From: JAJVID01 sp050247435 | Lineage (GTDB): Bacteria > Acidobacteriota > Blastocatellia > RBC074 | NCBI GenBank assembly: GCA_050247435.1 | Contig: JBFWUF010000047.1 | Coordinates: 4,080-68,079, forward strand | Length of the DNA: 64,000 nucleotides | Direction of reading: 5' to 3' | Shown here: positions 17,432 through 26,375 of the stretch, in pieces | How positions within the stretch are numbered: the stretch's first letter is position 1 | Layout of the letters: every line of letters begins with the position of its first letter | The notes under the pieces: generated by a model | The model's input: only the letters and a program-made list of their open reading frames with translations | Told to the model about the DNA's origin: nothing | Databases searched by the model: none | Position numbers and translations under genes: made by a program

Positions 17432-18349
17432 ATGCAGAAACACATTGACGATTTCATCAAGCATCTGAAATACGAGCGCAACGCCTCCGATCACACGCTG
17501 CGGAATTACGAAAGCGACCTCGTTCAATTTTACGACCACGTCGCGCCGCCCGACGGCAAAGGCTTTCGCCGCGAGGTCAGCATCCGCGACATTGACCACC
17601 TGACGATCCGCGAATACATGGCCTCGCTTTACGAGCAAAACAAGAAGAAAAGCTCGATCCATCGCAAAGTCGCCGCTCTCAGAACATTCTTCCGCTATCT
17701 CTGCCGCGAAGGGATACTCGAAGTAAATCCCGCCAAGCTGGTGCACAGCCCGCGCGTCGAACGCAAGCTGCCGAACCACCTGACCATCGAGCAGATGATC
17801 AAATTCATCGAGACGCCCGAAGCCGACACAGTCCTGGGCAAACGCGACCGCGCCATCCTGGAATTGCTTTACGCCAGCGGTCTTCGCGTCTCCGAATTGG
17901 TCAACTTGAGTTTGCAGGACGTTGATTTCAACAACCAGACCGTGCGCGTCAAAGGCAAAGGGCGCAAAGAGCGTATGGTTCCCTTCGGCGATCATGCCAA
18001 GAAAGCCTTGCAGGATTACCTCGGCGTGCGCGGCGAGTTGCTGGTCGAGGCCGATCCGGAAAAACTCGATCCGGCGGCGGTGTTTATGAATTATCAGGGG
18101 ACGCGGATCACCACACGGTCAGTCGGAAGAATGATTGATAAATACGTCAAGGTTTGCGCTGACATTCACCACATCAGCCCACACTCGCTGCGCCACTCCT
18201 TCGCCACGCACATGCTCGACGCCGGCGCCGACCTCCGTGCGATTCAGGAACTGCTAGGCCACGTCAGACTTTCAACCACTCAGCAATACACCCACGTTTC
18301 AATGGATAAGTTGATGGAAGTCTACGACAAGGCTCACCCGAAGGCGTAA
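17432..18349 (+). CDS. XerC/XerD-type tyrosine recombinase
   Basis: 305 residues, the usual Xer length. The N-terminal SAM-like domain (residues 1-95) is followed by the catalytic domain with all active residues visible: Arg in 'ASGLRVSEL', Lys in 'VKGKGRKERMVPFG', His-x-x-Arg in 'SPHSLRHSFATHML', His in 'LLGHVRLSTTQ' and the Tyr nucleophile in 'QYTHVS'. Proteins of this kind resolve chromosome dimers at dif during division. No integrase-type neighbours or attachment repeats are seen, so a housekeeping Xer role is more likely than phage integration. XerC and XerD cannot be separated by eye. Confidence 0.92.
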   Translation: MQKHIDDFIKHLKYERNASDHTLRNYESDLVQFYDHVAPPDGKGFRREVSIRDIDHLTIREYMASLYEQNKKKSSIHRKVAALRTFFRYLCREGILEVNPAKLVHSPRVERKLPNHLTIEQMIKFIETPEADTVLGKRDRAILELLYASGLRVSELVNLSLQDVDFNNQTVRVKGKGRKERMVPFGDHAKKALQDYLGVRGELLVEADPEKLDPAAVFMNYQGTRITTRSVGRMIDKYVKVCADIHHISPHSLRHSFATHMLDAGADLRAIQELLGHVRLSTTQQYTHVSMDKLMEVYDKAHPKA

Positions 18350-18628
18350 GTGATGGCCAGGGGGACGGCAGGCTGAATTTCAACACGAATGGAAAATCTT
18401 TCACTTTTCAATAGCCTGGATTTAACCGGTTTGTTAATATCCCTGCCCGCACCGGTAAGCTGAGTTTTCCGCTCAGACTGAAATGAAGCCTCTTTCTGGA
18501 TACCTGAGACTGTCCGCCGCGAACTCCGTGTTCTGAGATTCACCCGATCACTCAAAGATCGCCCCGCTGACAGCCGCCGTATCCTTCAGCTTTAAGCAGT
18601 ATCAGCCCAACCATAGGAGAACAAAAAT

Positions 18629-20251
18629 ATGAAAAGGATATATGCGTTGATCGCGCTGGCCGTTTTGTGCGCCGCCGTTTTTGCGCCTGCGTTTGTTCAA
18701 GGGCAAAGAGCAGGCAATCCGATAATCCGCGCCGCGCAAGCCGGAACCAGGGCGAAAAATCACCTGGCTCGTAAAGGCGTGGATACGGCGAGGGTAGCGG
18801 CCAAAAGTTTTGATTCTGACGATGTCGGGACAACTCACGTCAGGTTTGCCCAGATGGTCAATGGCGTGCGCGTCTTCGGAAATGAACTGATCACGCACGA
18901 GAACGCTGGCGGCGATTTCGGCGAGATAACCGGAGAACTGTTCGACGGCCATATTCCTTCGACAGCGCCTCTCATCGGCCCGTCCGACGCCCTTCAACTG
19001 GCGGCCGGAGAGTTCGGCCTCAACACCAGCGCCGAAGCCGAGTTGGTGATCTATCCGAAAGATTCGGTAGGATACCTGGCCTGGAGCATAGACCTCAGAA
19101 ATACGGACGTTGAAACCAATACTCCTCAGCGCGAGCAGATCATCATTGACGCCATTTCAGGGATGATGATTGACCGGTGGGACAACCTGCAAACCGCCGC
19201 CACGACGGGGACTGGCTATGGATTTTACGCCGGCACGGTCGGCGGCTTTCCGATAGATTTCACTTCCAACACCTATTACATGTTCGACGTGCCCAACAAC
19301 GCCAAAACGACCGATTTCGCGAACGGCACGTGCGGCTTCTTCGGCTGCGGCAGCAGAACCGGGACCATCTATTCATCCACTGACAACATCTTCGGCACGA
19401 CCGGCGCTTTGACCGACCGTCAGAGCATCGGTGTTGACGCCCATTTCTTTTCGCAGAAGACTCTGGCCTATTGGCTCAGCGCCTTCGGCCGAAAAGGGAT
19501 AGACAACAACACGAACAAGAACCTGAGGTTCAAATATATGCTCTCCCGCACCCATTACGGCAATAATTACAATAACGCCTTCTGGGACGGGTCCGCGATG
19601 AGCTACGGCGATGGCGACGGAGTGAATTACCGCCCGTTTGACGCTCTCGACGTCGTCGGTCACGAAATGATGCACGGAGTCACCGAACGCACCTCGAAGC
19701 TCGTTTACCGGAACGAGTCCGGCGCGGCCAATGAATCTTTCTCTGACATCAACGGAACGGTCGTTGAATATTTCGTCGGAACAATCACCGGCTTCGGCGG
19801 AGTTCAATATCCGGCTGATCTGTGGATCGGAGAAGATTTGTTTTACTCGAACAATCCGTCCAACCCGACGCGCGGAATCCGCAATATGCAGGACCCGCAT
19901 CTGGAAGGCGATCCGTGCCACTATTCAGAGCGATACACCGGGACTGGAGATAATGGCGGCGTTCACATCAACAGCGGAATCATGAACAAGGTTTGGTACC
20001 TCCTTGCCTTTGGAGGAACGAATCATAAGGACACCACGGGGACAATCGTGACCGCTATTGGCCTCACCGACGCCGGGAAGATCGCTTTTGACGCCGACAC
20101 CAAATATTGCACGTCGAATAACAATTTTCAGGCGGTGGCCAACGCCTGGGTGAACGCCGCCAAAAACCGCTACGGCGCGGGCAGCCTGCGGTCGCAACAA
20201 ACGTTCAACGCCTGGAAAGCCTGCGGAAGAACGCCGACCGTGACGCCGTAA
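18629..20251 (+). CDS. secreted thermolysin-like neutral metalloprotease (M4)
   Basis: 540 residues: signal peptide (1-26), FTP/PepSY propeptide (about 40-190) and an M4 catalytic domain. Zinc and catalytic residues are visible in 'VVGHEMMHGVTE' (HExxH, His345 and His349), 'ESGAANESFSDING' (third ligand Glu) and 'DNGGVHINSGIMNKVWYLL' (catalytic His). 'RDFSQKTLAYW'-type M4 context appears as 'DAHFFSQKTLAYWLSAFGRKG'. It is an extracellular zinc endopeptidase, probably for protein scavenging, activated by loss of the propeptide. It ends at a strong terminator. Confidence 0.93.
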   Translation: MKRIYALIALAVLCAAVFAPAFVQGQRAGNPIIRAAQAGTRAKNHLARKGVDTARVAAKSFDSDDVGTTHVRFAQMVNGVRVFGNELITHENAGGDFGEITGELFDGHIPSTAPLIGPSDALQLAAGEFGLNTSAEAELVIYPKDSVGYLAWSIDLRNTDVETNTPQREQIIIDAISGMMIDRWDNLQTAATTGTGYGFYAGTVGGFPIDFTSNTYYMFDVPNNAKTTDFANGTCGFFGCGSRTGTIYSSTDNIFGTTGALTDRQSIGVDAHFFSQKTLAYWLSAFGRKGIDNNTNKNLRFKYMLSRTHYGNNYNNAFWDGSAMSYGDGDGVNYRPFDALDVVGHEMMHGVTERTSKLVYRNESGAANESFSDINGTVVEYFVGTITGFGGVQYPADLWIGEDLFYSNNPSNPTRGIRNMQDPHLEGDPCHYSERYTGTGDNGGVHINSGIMNKVWYLLAFGGTNHKDTTGTIVTAIGLTDAGKIAFDADTKYCTSNNNFQAVANAWVNAAKNRYGAGSLRSQQTFNAWKACGRTPTVTP

Positions 20252-20276
20252 GTTTTGCACTTGCGACTCGAAGTCG

Positions 20277-20310
20277 AAAAGGGGCGCTCATTTCGAGCGC
20301 CCCTTTTTTT
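20277..20310. terminator. Rho-independent terminator after the M4 protease
   Basis: A 9-bp GC-rich stem (20281-20289 with 20295-20303) around a five-base loop, preceded by AAAA and followed by seven T. It sits between converging genes and can serve both. Confidence 0.92.
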
Positions 20311-20333
20311 CAGCGTCAACACGGCTTGATCGT

Positions 20334-21275
20334 TTACTGGAAAAACGGAAAGAGACGTTTCAACTCGGTCTTGTCTGGCCTCCGTCCGTATTCGCAAATC
20401 TCGAAAGCCTCGGCGTGTTTCACATTCGCGGCGGCTTCATCGCCGTACCATTCTTTCAACACATTTCTGAAACGATTAGCGGTTCCGATGTTGCGCGAGG
20501 CGTGGCCTCGGCGAACGTCAGCGACGCGCTTTGTCCGTTCTGCGGCGTTTTTCGGCATCAGCCCGTCGTGGCCGTTCGCGCCGCCTTCCAGAAACTGCGA
20601 TTCCATCACGGCCAGCGCGTCCAGCTTCTTGTCCATCACCGCATCAATCGAGATCGCGATGTCGGGTTGGGACGGGTTAGGCTTCATGAAGCGGTCGGTG
20701 TAATACATAAACACCGGATTGCTTTTCATTGGCGGCGTTTCAGGGCAGATGAACGGCACCGTGACCATGTAGGCCGCGTCCTGCACCAGAATGCCCGTGT
20801 AGCGATGATCGGGATGATAATCGTTGGGGCGAGGGCTGAGCACGATGTCGGCTTTCCAATCGCGGATCAGCCGGATGATTGCGCGGCGGATTTCGAGCGT
20901 CGGCATCAACTCGCCGTCGTGGTTATCCAGCACTTCGACCTTTGTGCCCAGAATTCTTGACGCTTCTTCGACTTCTTTCTTGCGGCGCATCGCCAGCGGC
21001 CCGCCGGCTTCGCGCCAATGGCCGATGTCGCCATTGGTGACTGAGACCAATTTGACGTGATGGCCCTTCGCGGCCCACATCGCCGCCGCGCCGCCCACCG
21101 ACAATTCGCAATCGTCGGGATGCGCGCCGAAAGCGATGATGCGCAGCTTGCCGTCGCCAGCTTGCGGTTCGGCGCTGGCGGCGGTGTTTTCAAAGCTGAT
21201 CGTGAGAGCGGCAGCGAGGGCGAAAAGGCACGCCAGCGCAACGCGGCGGAACGTGAGCAGAGAAAATCTCTTCAT
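20334..21275 (-). CDS. exported PIG-L family N-acetyl-sugar deacetylase
   Basis: 313 residues with a signal peptide (residues 11-33) and a LmbE/PIG-L domain. The zinc site is shown by 'IAFGAHPDDCELSVGGAA' (AHPDDxE) and the later 'YHPDHRYTG' histidines. Relatives deacetylate N-acetylglucosamine-containing glycans or glycolipids; the exported location suggests a cell-wall or environmental glycan. The start at 21275 follows GGAGG by eight bases. The reading frame stays open for 65 more codons upstream, but that extension is simply the translated hairpin repeat at 21295-21395. Confidence 0.85.
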   Translation of the reverse strand: MKRFSLLTFRRVALACLFALAAALTISFENTAASAEPQAGDGKLRIIAFGAHPDDCELSVGGAAAMWAAKGHHVKLVSVTNGDIGHWREAGGPLAMRRKKEVEEASRILGTKVEVLDNHDGELMPTLEIRRAIIRLIRDWKADIVLSPRPNDYHPDHRYTGILVQDAAYMVTVPFICPETPPMKSNPVFMYYTDRFMKPNPSQPDIAISIDAVMDKKLDALAVMESQFLEGGANGHDGLMPKNAAERTKRVADVRRGHASRNIGTANRFRNVLKEWYGDEAAANVKHAEAFEICEYGRRPDKTELKRLFPFFQ

Positions 21276-21294
21276 TCGTTTGTCCTCCGAAAAC

Positions 21295-21395
21295 CCCCGG
21301 GTACGCGTCGCTTCCAGCGCGCTATCGGCGAGAGGTCTATTTCCTTTCAATCGGCCTCTGGCCAGGAGCACTCTGGAAGCGACGCGTACCCGGGG
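21295..21395. repeat. inverted repeat with 23-bp perfect arms
   Basis: Arms 21295-21317 and 21373-21395 are perfectly complementary; the 55-base interior contains further short pairing (AGAGG/CCTCT). It lies between the divergent deacetylase and enoyl-CoA hydratase genes, in the 5' leader of the deacetylase. Confidence 0.88.
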
Positions 21396-21511
21396 TTGAT
21401 TTGATGGTTTTATGTTGCGGATTACAGCGTGTGATATGCTGAAGCTGTTTCGAGATGATTTCAATAGCATTTCGTCTTACTACCTCTGATTTAATAGTTG
21501 GGAGGGAAGCG

Positions 21512-22294
21512 ATGTCCACGAATTACGAAAACCTGATTGTCGAAATGACCGCGCCTATCGCCCGTGTCACGCTCAACCGCCCTGAACGCCGCAACGCGTT
21601 GTCGCTGGTTCTGATGAAGGAATTGACGGCGTGTTTGCGAGAGATCGGCGAGTCGAATGAAATACGCGCGGTGATTCTCTCCGCCGCCGGAAGCGTCTTT
21701 TCCTCAGGCCACGATCTGAACGAGATGCGCGGGCGTTCGATCAGCGATTACCGCCAGATATTTGACGCCTGCGTCGAGATGATGACCGCGATCAAAAACA
21801 TCCCACAGCCTGTGATCGCCGAAGTGCAGGGAATGGCGACCGCCGCCGGCTGCCAACTGGTTGCGGCCTGCGACCTGGCCGTCGCTTCAGAAGACGCCAA
21901 ATTCGCCACGCCCGGCGTCCGCATCGGATTGTTTTGCTCGACGCCGATGGTCGAGTTGACGCGGGCCATCGGACGCAAACGCGCGTTGGAAATGCTGATG
22001 ACGGGAACGCCGATTGACGCGCGCACAGCCGCCGAGTGGGGCCTCATCAACCGCGTCGTACCCGCAAGCACGCTGCGCGAAGAGACGCTCACTCTGGCCG
22101 AACAGATCATTGAAGCAAGTCCTCTGATCGTCGGCATTGGCAAACAGGCTTTTTACGCTCAGATTGATCTGGATCAGGCGAAAGCTTACGACTACACGAA
22201 AGAGGTCATGAGTTTGAACGCAATGGCTCAAGACGCGCAGGAAGGCATCGGGGCATTTTTGGAGAAAAGGAAGCCTTGTTGGAGCGGGCGTTGA
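21512..22294 (+). CDS. enoyl-CoA hydratase/isomerase family protein (crotonase fold)
   Basis: 260 residues with the full crotonase fold. 'VTLNRPERRNALS' and 'VFSSGHDLNEM' form the CoA-binding and first oxyanion-hole segments, and 'EVQGMATAAGCQLVAACDLAVAS' the second. The catalytic region 'ATPGVRIGLFCSTPMVELTRAIG' lacks the classic Glu pair of fatty-acid hydratases and resembles ECHDC3-like members, so the exact acyl-CoA reaction is uncertain. The start at 21512 follows a GGGAGGG site by five bases. It precedes the ABC-F gene by 12 bases. Confidence 0.88.
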   Translation: MSTNYENLIVEMTAPIARVTLNRPERRNALSLVLMKELTACLREIGESNEIRAVILSAAGSVFSSGHDLNEMRGRSISDYRQIFDACVEMMTAIKNIPQPVIAEVQGMATAAGCQLVAACDLAVASEDAKFATPGVRIGLFCSTPMVELTRAIGRKRALEMLMTGTPIDARTAAEWGLINRVVPASTLREETLTLAEQIIEASPLIVGIGKQAFYAQIDLDQAKAYDYTKEVMSLNAMAQDAQEGIGAFLEKRKPCWSGR

Positions 22295-22306
22295 TCGAAC
22301 TCATAC

Positions 22307-24238
22307 ATGAATATTCTCTCTCTTGAAAACGTCAGCAAAACCTACGGCATCAAGCCGCTGTTTGAATCAGTCACGTTCGGTCTGGACGAATCGGACAAGG
22401 TCGGAGTGATCGGCGCGAACGGCAGCGGCAAATCAACACTGTTGCGCGTCATCGCCGGAGAAGAGCAAGCCGACAAGGGCCGCGTGGTCATCGCCAACGA
22501 AAAAGTCGTCGCCTGCCTTTCGCAAAATCCATCATACGATCCTGATCAAACAGTCATCGAAGCCGTCTTCAGCGGCGGCAACGAAGCGCTGCGGCAGAAG
22601 CTGGAACTCGTGCGCGAATACGAAGAGGTTTGCGCGAAGCTCGCCGAGGCGGGAGGCGCGGACGAAAAGTTGATGACGCGCGTCGCCGATCTGTCTCACG
22701 AGCTTGAAACGTCGGGCGCGTGGCAGCTCGAAACCGAAGCGAAAAACATCCTGGCCCGGCTGGGCGTTTCAGACCTGCGCGCGCGAATGAACACGCTGTC
22801 CGGCGGCCAGCGCAAACGCGTAGCCCTGGCTCACAGCCTGATTATCAAACCCGACCTGCTGATCCTGGACGAACCGACCAATCACCTTGACGCCGAAACG
22901 GTCGAGTGGCTGGAACGTTATCTGGCCGAATTCAAAGGCGCGCTGCTGCTGGTCACTCACGACCGGTATTTTCTCGACCGCGTCACCAACCGCATCCTCG
23001 AAATTGATCGAGGGCGCGTGCAGACCTTCACGGGCAATTACGGCGACTACCTGGAAAAGAAACAGGAGCAGGAGGAACGGCAGGTCGTCGAAGCGCAGAA
23101 ATTGAAACAACTGGCGCGGGGCGAGCTTGAATGGCTGCGGCGCGGCCCCAAAGCGCGCACGACGAAAGCCAAAGCCCGCATTGACCGCGCTAACGAATTG
23201 ATCCAGCAATCGCGCCACGCCGCGAGCGAAATCGCCAGCAAGAGATCGCTCGACATCGCGTTTGAATCGTCGCGGCTTGGAGGGAAGATTCTGAGACTGC
23301 AAGGCATCAGCAAAAGCTACGGCGACCGCGTGATCGTCAAAGACTTCAGCTACCAGTTCAAACGCGGAGACCGCATAGGCGTCATCGGCCCGAACGGCGC
23401 GGGCAAAACCACGCTGATCGAAATCATAGCCGGGCGGATCGAGCCAGACGCGGGCGAAATCGAAATCGGCAAGACGGTCGCCATCGGCTATTACGATCAG
23501 GAGAACCGCGAATTCGACGAATCGCAGCGCCTGATTGATTACATCAAAGACGTGGCCGAACGCATCCAGACGGTTGACGGCGGTTGGATCACCGCCAGCC
23601 AGATGCTCGACCGATTCCTCTTTCCGCCCGCGATGCAGTACCAGCCGATAGCCACGCTGTCCGGCGGCGAACGGCGCAGGCTCTACCTGCTCAGAATCCT
23701 GATGGGCGCGCCGAACCTGCTGCTGCTCGACGAAATCACGAACGATCTGGACATCGCGACGCTCTCTGCGCTCGAAGATTACCTGGAGACTTTCCCCGGC
23801 TGCCTGATCGTCGTCAGCCACGACCGCTACTTCCTCGACCGCACGGTTGATTACATCTTCAGGTTCGAGAGTGAAGGCCGGATTCGAGAATATCCCGGCG
23901 ATTACTCAGCGTTCATCGAAATCCGCGACCGCGAAAACGCTGAAAGAGCGTTGGACGAGACGGTTGTGAGGGCATCAGCCAGACAGCGCGAAGAGAGCAA
24001 GCCCGCTCAGGATTCATCGGCGAAGCGCAAATTGTCGTTCAAGGAGAAACGCGAACTGGAAGAATTGGAAGCGCGCATCCCCGCCGCCGAAACGCGCAAG
24101 GCGGAGATCGAAAGAGGACTAGACGTGAATTCGAGCGACCACGTTCTCGTTCAACAGCTTTACGAAGAATTGCAATCGCTCAACGAACAGCTTGATCGTG
24201 ATTTGAACCGGTGGGCTGAATTGGCTGAACTGGCCTGA
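22307..24238 (+). CDS. ABC-F family ATPase (Uup-like)
   Basis: 643 residues with two nucleotide-binding domains, no membrane segments and a C-terminal coiled coil (about 560-640), the Uup layout. Domain 1: GANGSGKST, LSGGQRKRVALAHSL, LLILDEPTNHLD. Domain 2: GPNGAGKTT, LSGGERRRLYLLRIL, and LLLLDEITNDLD, where the usual DEPT proline is Ile. The inter-domain linker (240-310) is basic and helical. ABC-F proteins act on the ribosome; Uup-type members also influence precise excision of transposons. It lies 12 bases after the enoyl-CoA hydratase gene. Confidence 0.9.
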   Translation: MNILSLENVSKTYGIKPLFESVTFGLDESDKVGVIGANGSGKSTLLRVIAGEEQADKGRVVIANEKVVACLSQNPSYDPDQTVIEAVFSGGNEALRQKLELVREYEEVCAKLAEAGGADEKLMTRVADLSHELETSGAWQLETEAKNILARLGVSDLRARMNTLSGGQRKRVALAHSLIIKPDLLILDEPTNHLDAETVEWLERYLAEFKGALLLVTHDRYFLDRVTNRILEIDRGRVQTFTGNYGDYLEKKQEQEERQVVEAQKLKQLARGELEWLRRGPKARTTKAKARIDRANELIQQSRHAASEIASKRSLDIAFESSRLGGKILRLQGISKSYGDRVIVKDFSYQFKRGDRIGVIGPNGAGKTTLIEIIAGRIEPDAGEIEIGKTVAIGYYDQENREFDESQRLIDYIKDVAERIQTVDGGWITASQMLDRFLFPPAMQYQPIATLSGGERRRLYLLRILMGAPNLLLLDEITNDLDIATLSALEDYLETFPGCLIVVSHDRYFLDRTVDYIFRFESEGRIREYPGDYSAFIEIRDRENAERALDETVVRASARQREESKPAQDSSAKRKLSFKEKRELEELEARIPAAETRKAEIERGLDVNSSDHVLVQQLYEELQSLNEQLDRDLNRWAELAELA

Positions 24239-24245
24239 GCTTCTG

Positions 24246-24677
24246 TTATTGATATTCAGCCAACGCCGCGCGGAAATAATCTGGAAGCTCGACCGCGCGC
24301 TCGGCGGCGTATTCGACCCAGGCGTTCACGCTGCGAGCCGAGGCGACAAGCTGATCTGTTCCGTGAACGAATATTCCGTAGCTCATCTCGAAACTTCGCC
24401 GCCCGATCCGTTCGACTCGCACGCCGATGTCGAGCGTCGTGGGATAGACGACCTGCCGTTTGAAATCGCACGAGGTCGAAACCAGCGCTGGGCCTTCCGC
24501 GAGGCCTGCCTGCTTGCCTTTGAAGCCGGTCTTTCGGATCAGTTCGACGCGGGCCGATTCGCAGTAGGTGAAATAGACCGTGTTGTTGACGTGGCCCTGC
24601 GCGTCCATGTCGCCCCAGCGGACTTCGATGGTTTTCCAATATTTGAATTGATCGCGGGTGATCGTTGGTTCGGTCAT
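24246..24677 (-). CDS. acyl-CoA thioesterase, hot-dog (4HBT/YbgC) fold
   Basis: 143 residues with the 4HBT signature 'EVRWGDMDAQGHVNNTVYFTYCESARVELI', including the active Asp of the WGDMDAQGHVNN loop, followed by the central beta strands 'FKRQVVYPTTLDIGVRVERIGRRSFEM'. It hydrolyses acyl-CoA thioesters in the cytoplasm. Its start overlaps the stop of the acyl-CoA synthetase gene by four bases, so the two are co-translated and probably act on the same acyl-CoA pool. Confidence 0.9.
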   Translation of the reverse strand: MTEPTITRDQFKYWKTIEVRWGDMDAQGHVNNTVYFTYCESARVELIRKTGFKGKQAGLAEGPALVSTSCDFKRQVVYPTTLDIGVRVERIGRRSFEMSYGIFVHGTDQLVASARSVNAWVEYAAERAVELPDYFRAALAEYQ

Positions 24678-26317
24678 TGCTTGTTGATGCCCAGTTCCTT
24701 TTCGTGCGCCTCGCGGAGCTTGAATTTTTGAATCTTGCCGGACGCTGTCATCGGGAAATCGCCGACGAATCGGACGTATTTCGGAATCTTGAATCGCGCG
24801 ATCTTGCCCTGACAGAACTCTCTCAAATCTTCTTCAGCCGCTTTCGCATCGGGTTTCAACCTGACCGCCGCTGCAACCTCTTCGCCGAAGAATTCGCTCT
24901 TCACGGCGTAAACGTAAACGTCCGACACAGACTCGTGTTGTCGCAACAAATCCTCGATTTCTTTTGGCGAGATGTTCTCGCCGCCGCGAATGATGATGTC
25001 TTTGATGCGGCCAGTGATGCGCACGTAACCGTCGGTATCCATCGCCGCCTGATCGCCGGTGCGCAGCCAGCCTTCATCGTCAATCGCGGCGCGCGTGGCT
25101 TCGGGGTTGTTGTAATAACCTTTCATCACGTTGTAGCCGCGCACGACCAGTTCGCCGGGCTGATTCGGGCCGAGAGTCTCGCGCGTCGCCGGATCAACGA
25201 TCCTGACCTCCATCTCCGGCAAGACCACGCCGACAGTTTGCGTGCGGTGTTCGATGGTGTCGTCGCGCGGCGTTTGCGTGATGCCGGGTGAGGCTTCGGT
25301 CAGGCCGTAAATGATTGTGATCTCGCGCAGGTTCATTTCGCTGATCGCGCGCCGCATCAGAGCTTCGGGGCAGAGAGCGCCGGCCATCACGCCCGTGCGC
25401 AGCGACGAAAGATCGAAGCGTTTGAATTCCGGGTCTTCCATCTCGGCCAGGAACATCGTTGGCACGCCGTAAAGCGACGTGCAGCGTTCGCTCTCGACCG
25501 TCTCCAGAACCTTTCGCGCGTCGAAAGATTCAATCGGGCACAAACATGCGCCGTGCGTGTACGCGCCCAACACTCCGATCACGCAGCCGAAGCAGTGAAA
25601 CAGCGGCACGCACAGGCACAGCCGATCCTGCGACGTGTAACCCAGCCCGCGTCCGAGCCAGTAGCCGTTGTTGACGATGTTCCGGCTCGACAGCATCACG
25701 CCTTTCGGGAAGCCGGTGGTGCCCGACGTGTACTGCATGTTGATCACATCATCCAGTCCGACTTCGCGTTCACGCGCGTCTAGCTGGTCTTCGCTGACGC
25801 CAGTCGCCATCTCGCGCAATTTTTCGTAAGGCCTCAAATCATCCGGGCAATTATCGTCATCGCCTCGGCTGATGAAGATCGCGCGCTTCAGCTTGGGCAA
25901 TTTCGCGTCGCCAACCGCGCCGATTTCGCGCAGCACACCGACATAATCAACGTCTCTGAATCCGCGAATGGTAATGACTGTGGCCGATTCGCTCTGCCGC
26001 AGCAGGTAGTCCATTTCGTGGGCGCGCAAGCTGGTGTTGACCGTCACCAGAATCGCGCCGATCTTGGCCAGCGCGAATTGCAATACGACCCATTCGGGAA
26101 CGTTCGCCGCCCACAACGCCACACGCTCGCCACGTTCGACGCCGCAAGCCATCAGGCCGCGCGCGATCAATCGGGCTTCGGCTTCAAGCTCGGCGAAGGT
26201 CAGCCGCAGGTTGCGATCCGCGTATACGAGCGCTTCGTTGTCCGGGAGAGTTTCAGCCAGGCGCGTCAGAAGCGCGCCGACTGTGACGTCGCGGTAGGGG
26301 GGATGTTGATGGTTCAT
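24674..26317 (-). CDS. acyl-CoA synthetase (AMP-binding, FadD-like)
   Basis: 547 residues. The adenylate-forming motifs are clear: 'MQYTSGTTGFPKGVMLS' (A3), 'IIYGLTEASPG' (A5), 'GWLRTGDQAAMDTDGYVRITGRIKDIIIRGGENISPKEIEDLL' (A7-A8, hinge), and the C-terminal 'MTASGKIQKFKLREA' with the catalytic Lys. It activates a medium or long carboxylic acid to its CoA thioester through an acyl-AMP; the chain length cannot be told. It is the first gene of a two-gene operon with a thioesterase. Confidence 0.92.
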   Translation of the reverse strand: MNHQHPPYRDVTVGALLTRLAETLPDNEALVYADRNLRLTFAELEAEARLIARGLMACGVERGERVALWAANVPEWVVLQFALAKIGAILVTVNTSLRAHEMDYLLRQSESATVITIRGFRDVDYVGVLREIGAVGDAKLPKLKRAIFISRGDDDNCPDDLRPYEKLREMATGVSEDQLDAREREVGLDDVINMQYTSGTTGFPKGVMLSSRNIVNNGYWLGRGLGYTSQDRLCLCVPLFHCFGCVIGVLGAYTHGACLCPIESFDARKVLETVESERCTSLYGVPTMFLAEMEDPEFKRFDLSSLRTGVMAGALCPEALMRRAISEMNLREITIIYGLTEASPGITQTPRDDTIEHRTQTVGVVLPEMEVRIVDPATRETLGPNQPGELVVRGYNVMKGYYNNPEATRAAIDDEGWLRTGDQAAMDTDGYVRITGRIKDIIIRGGENISPKEIEDLLRQHESVSDVYVYAVKSEFFGEEVAAAVRLKPDAKAAEEDLREFCQGKIARFKIPKYVRFVGDFPMTASGKIQKFKLREAHEKELGINKQ

Positions 26318-26375
26318 TTGGAGCCTCGATCAGATTTAGCAAGCACATTTTATGCTTGAACTCTTCACGATGAAA

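Noticed and set aside
17432..18349. Phage or island integrase
   Set aside because: The recombinase has Xer length and motifs, and no tRNA, attachment repeat or phage genes flank it.
21276..21470. 65-codon N-terminal extension of the PIG-L deacetylase
   Set aside because: It precedes the signal peptide and is merely translated hairpin repeat; the downstream start has a good ribosome binding site.
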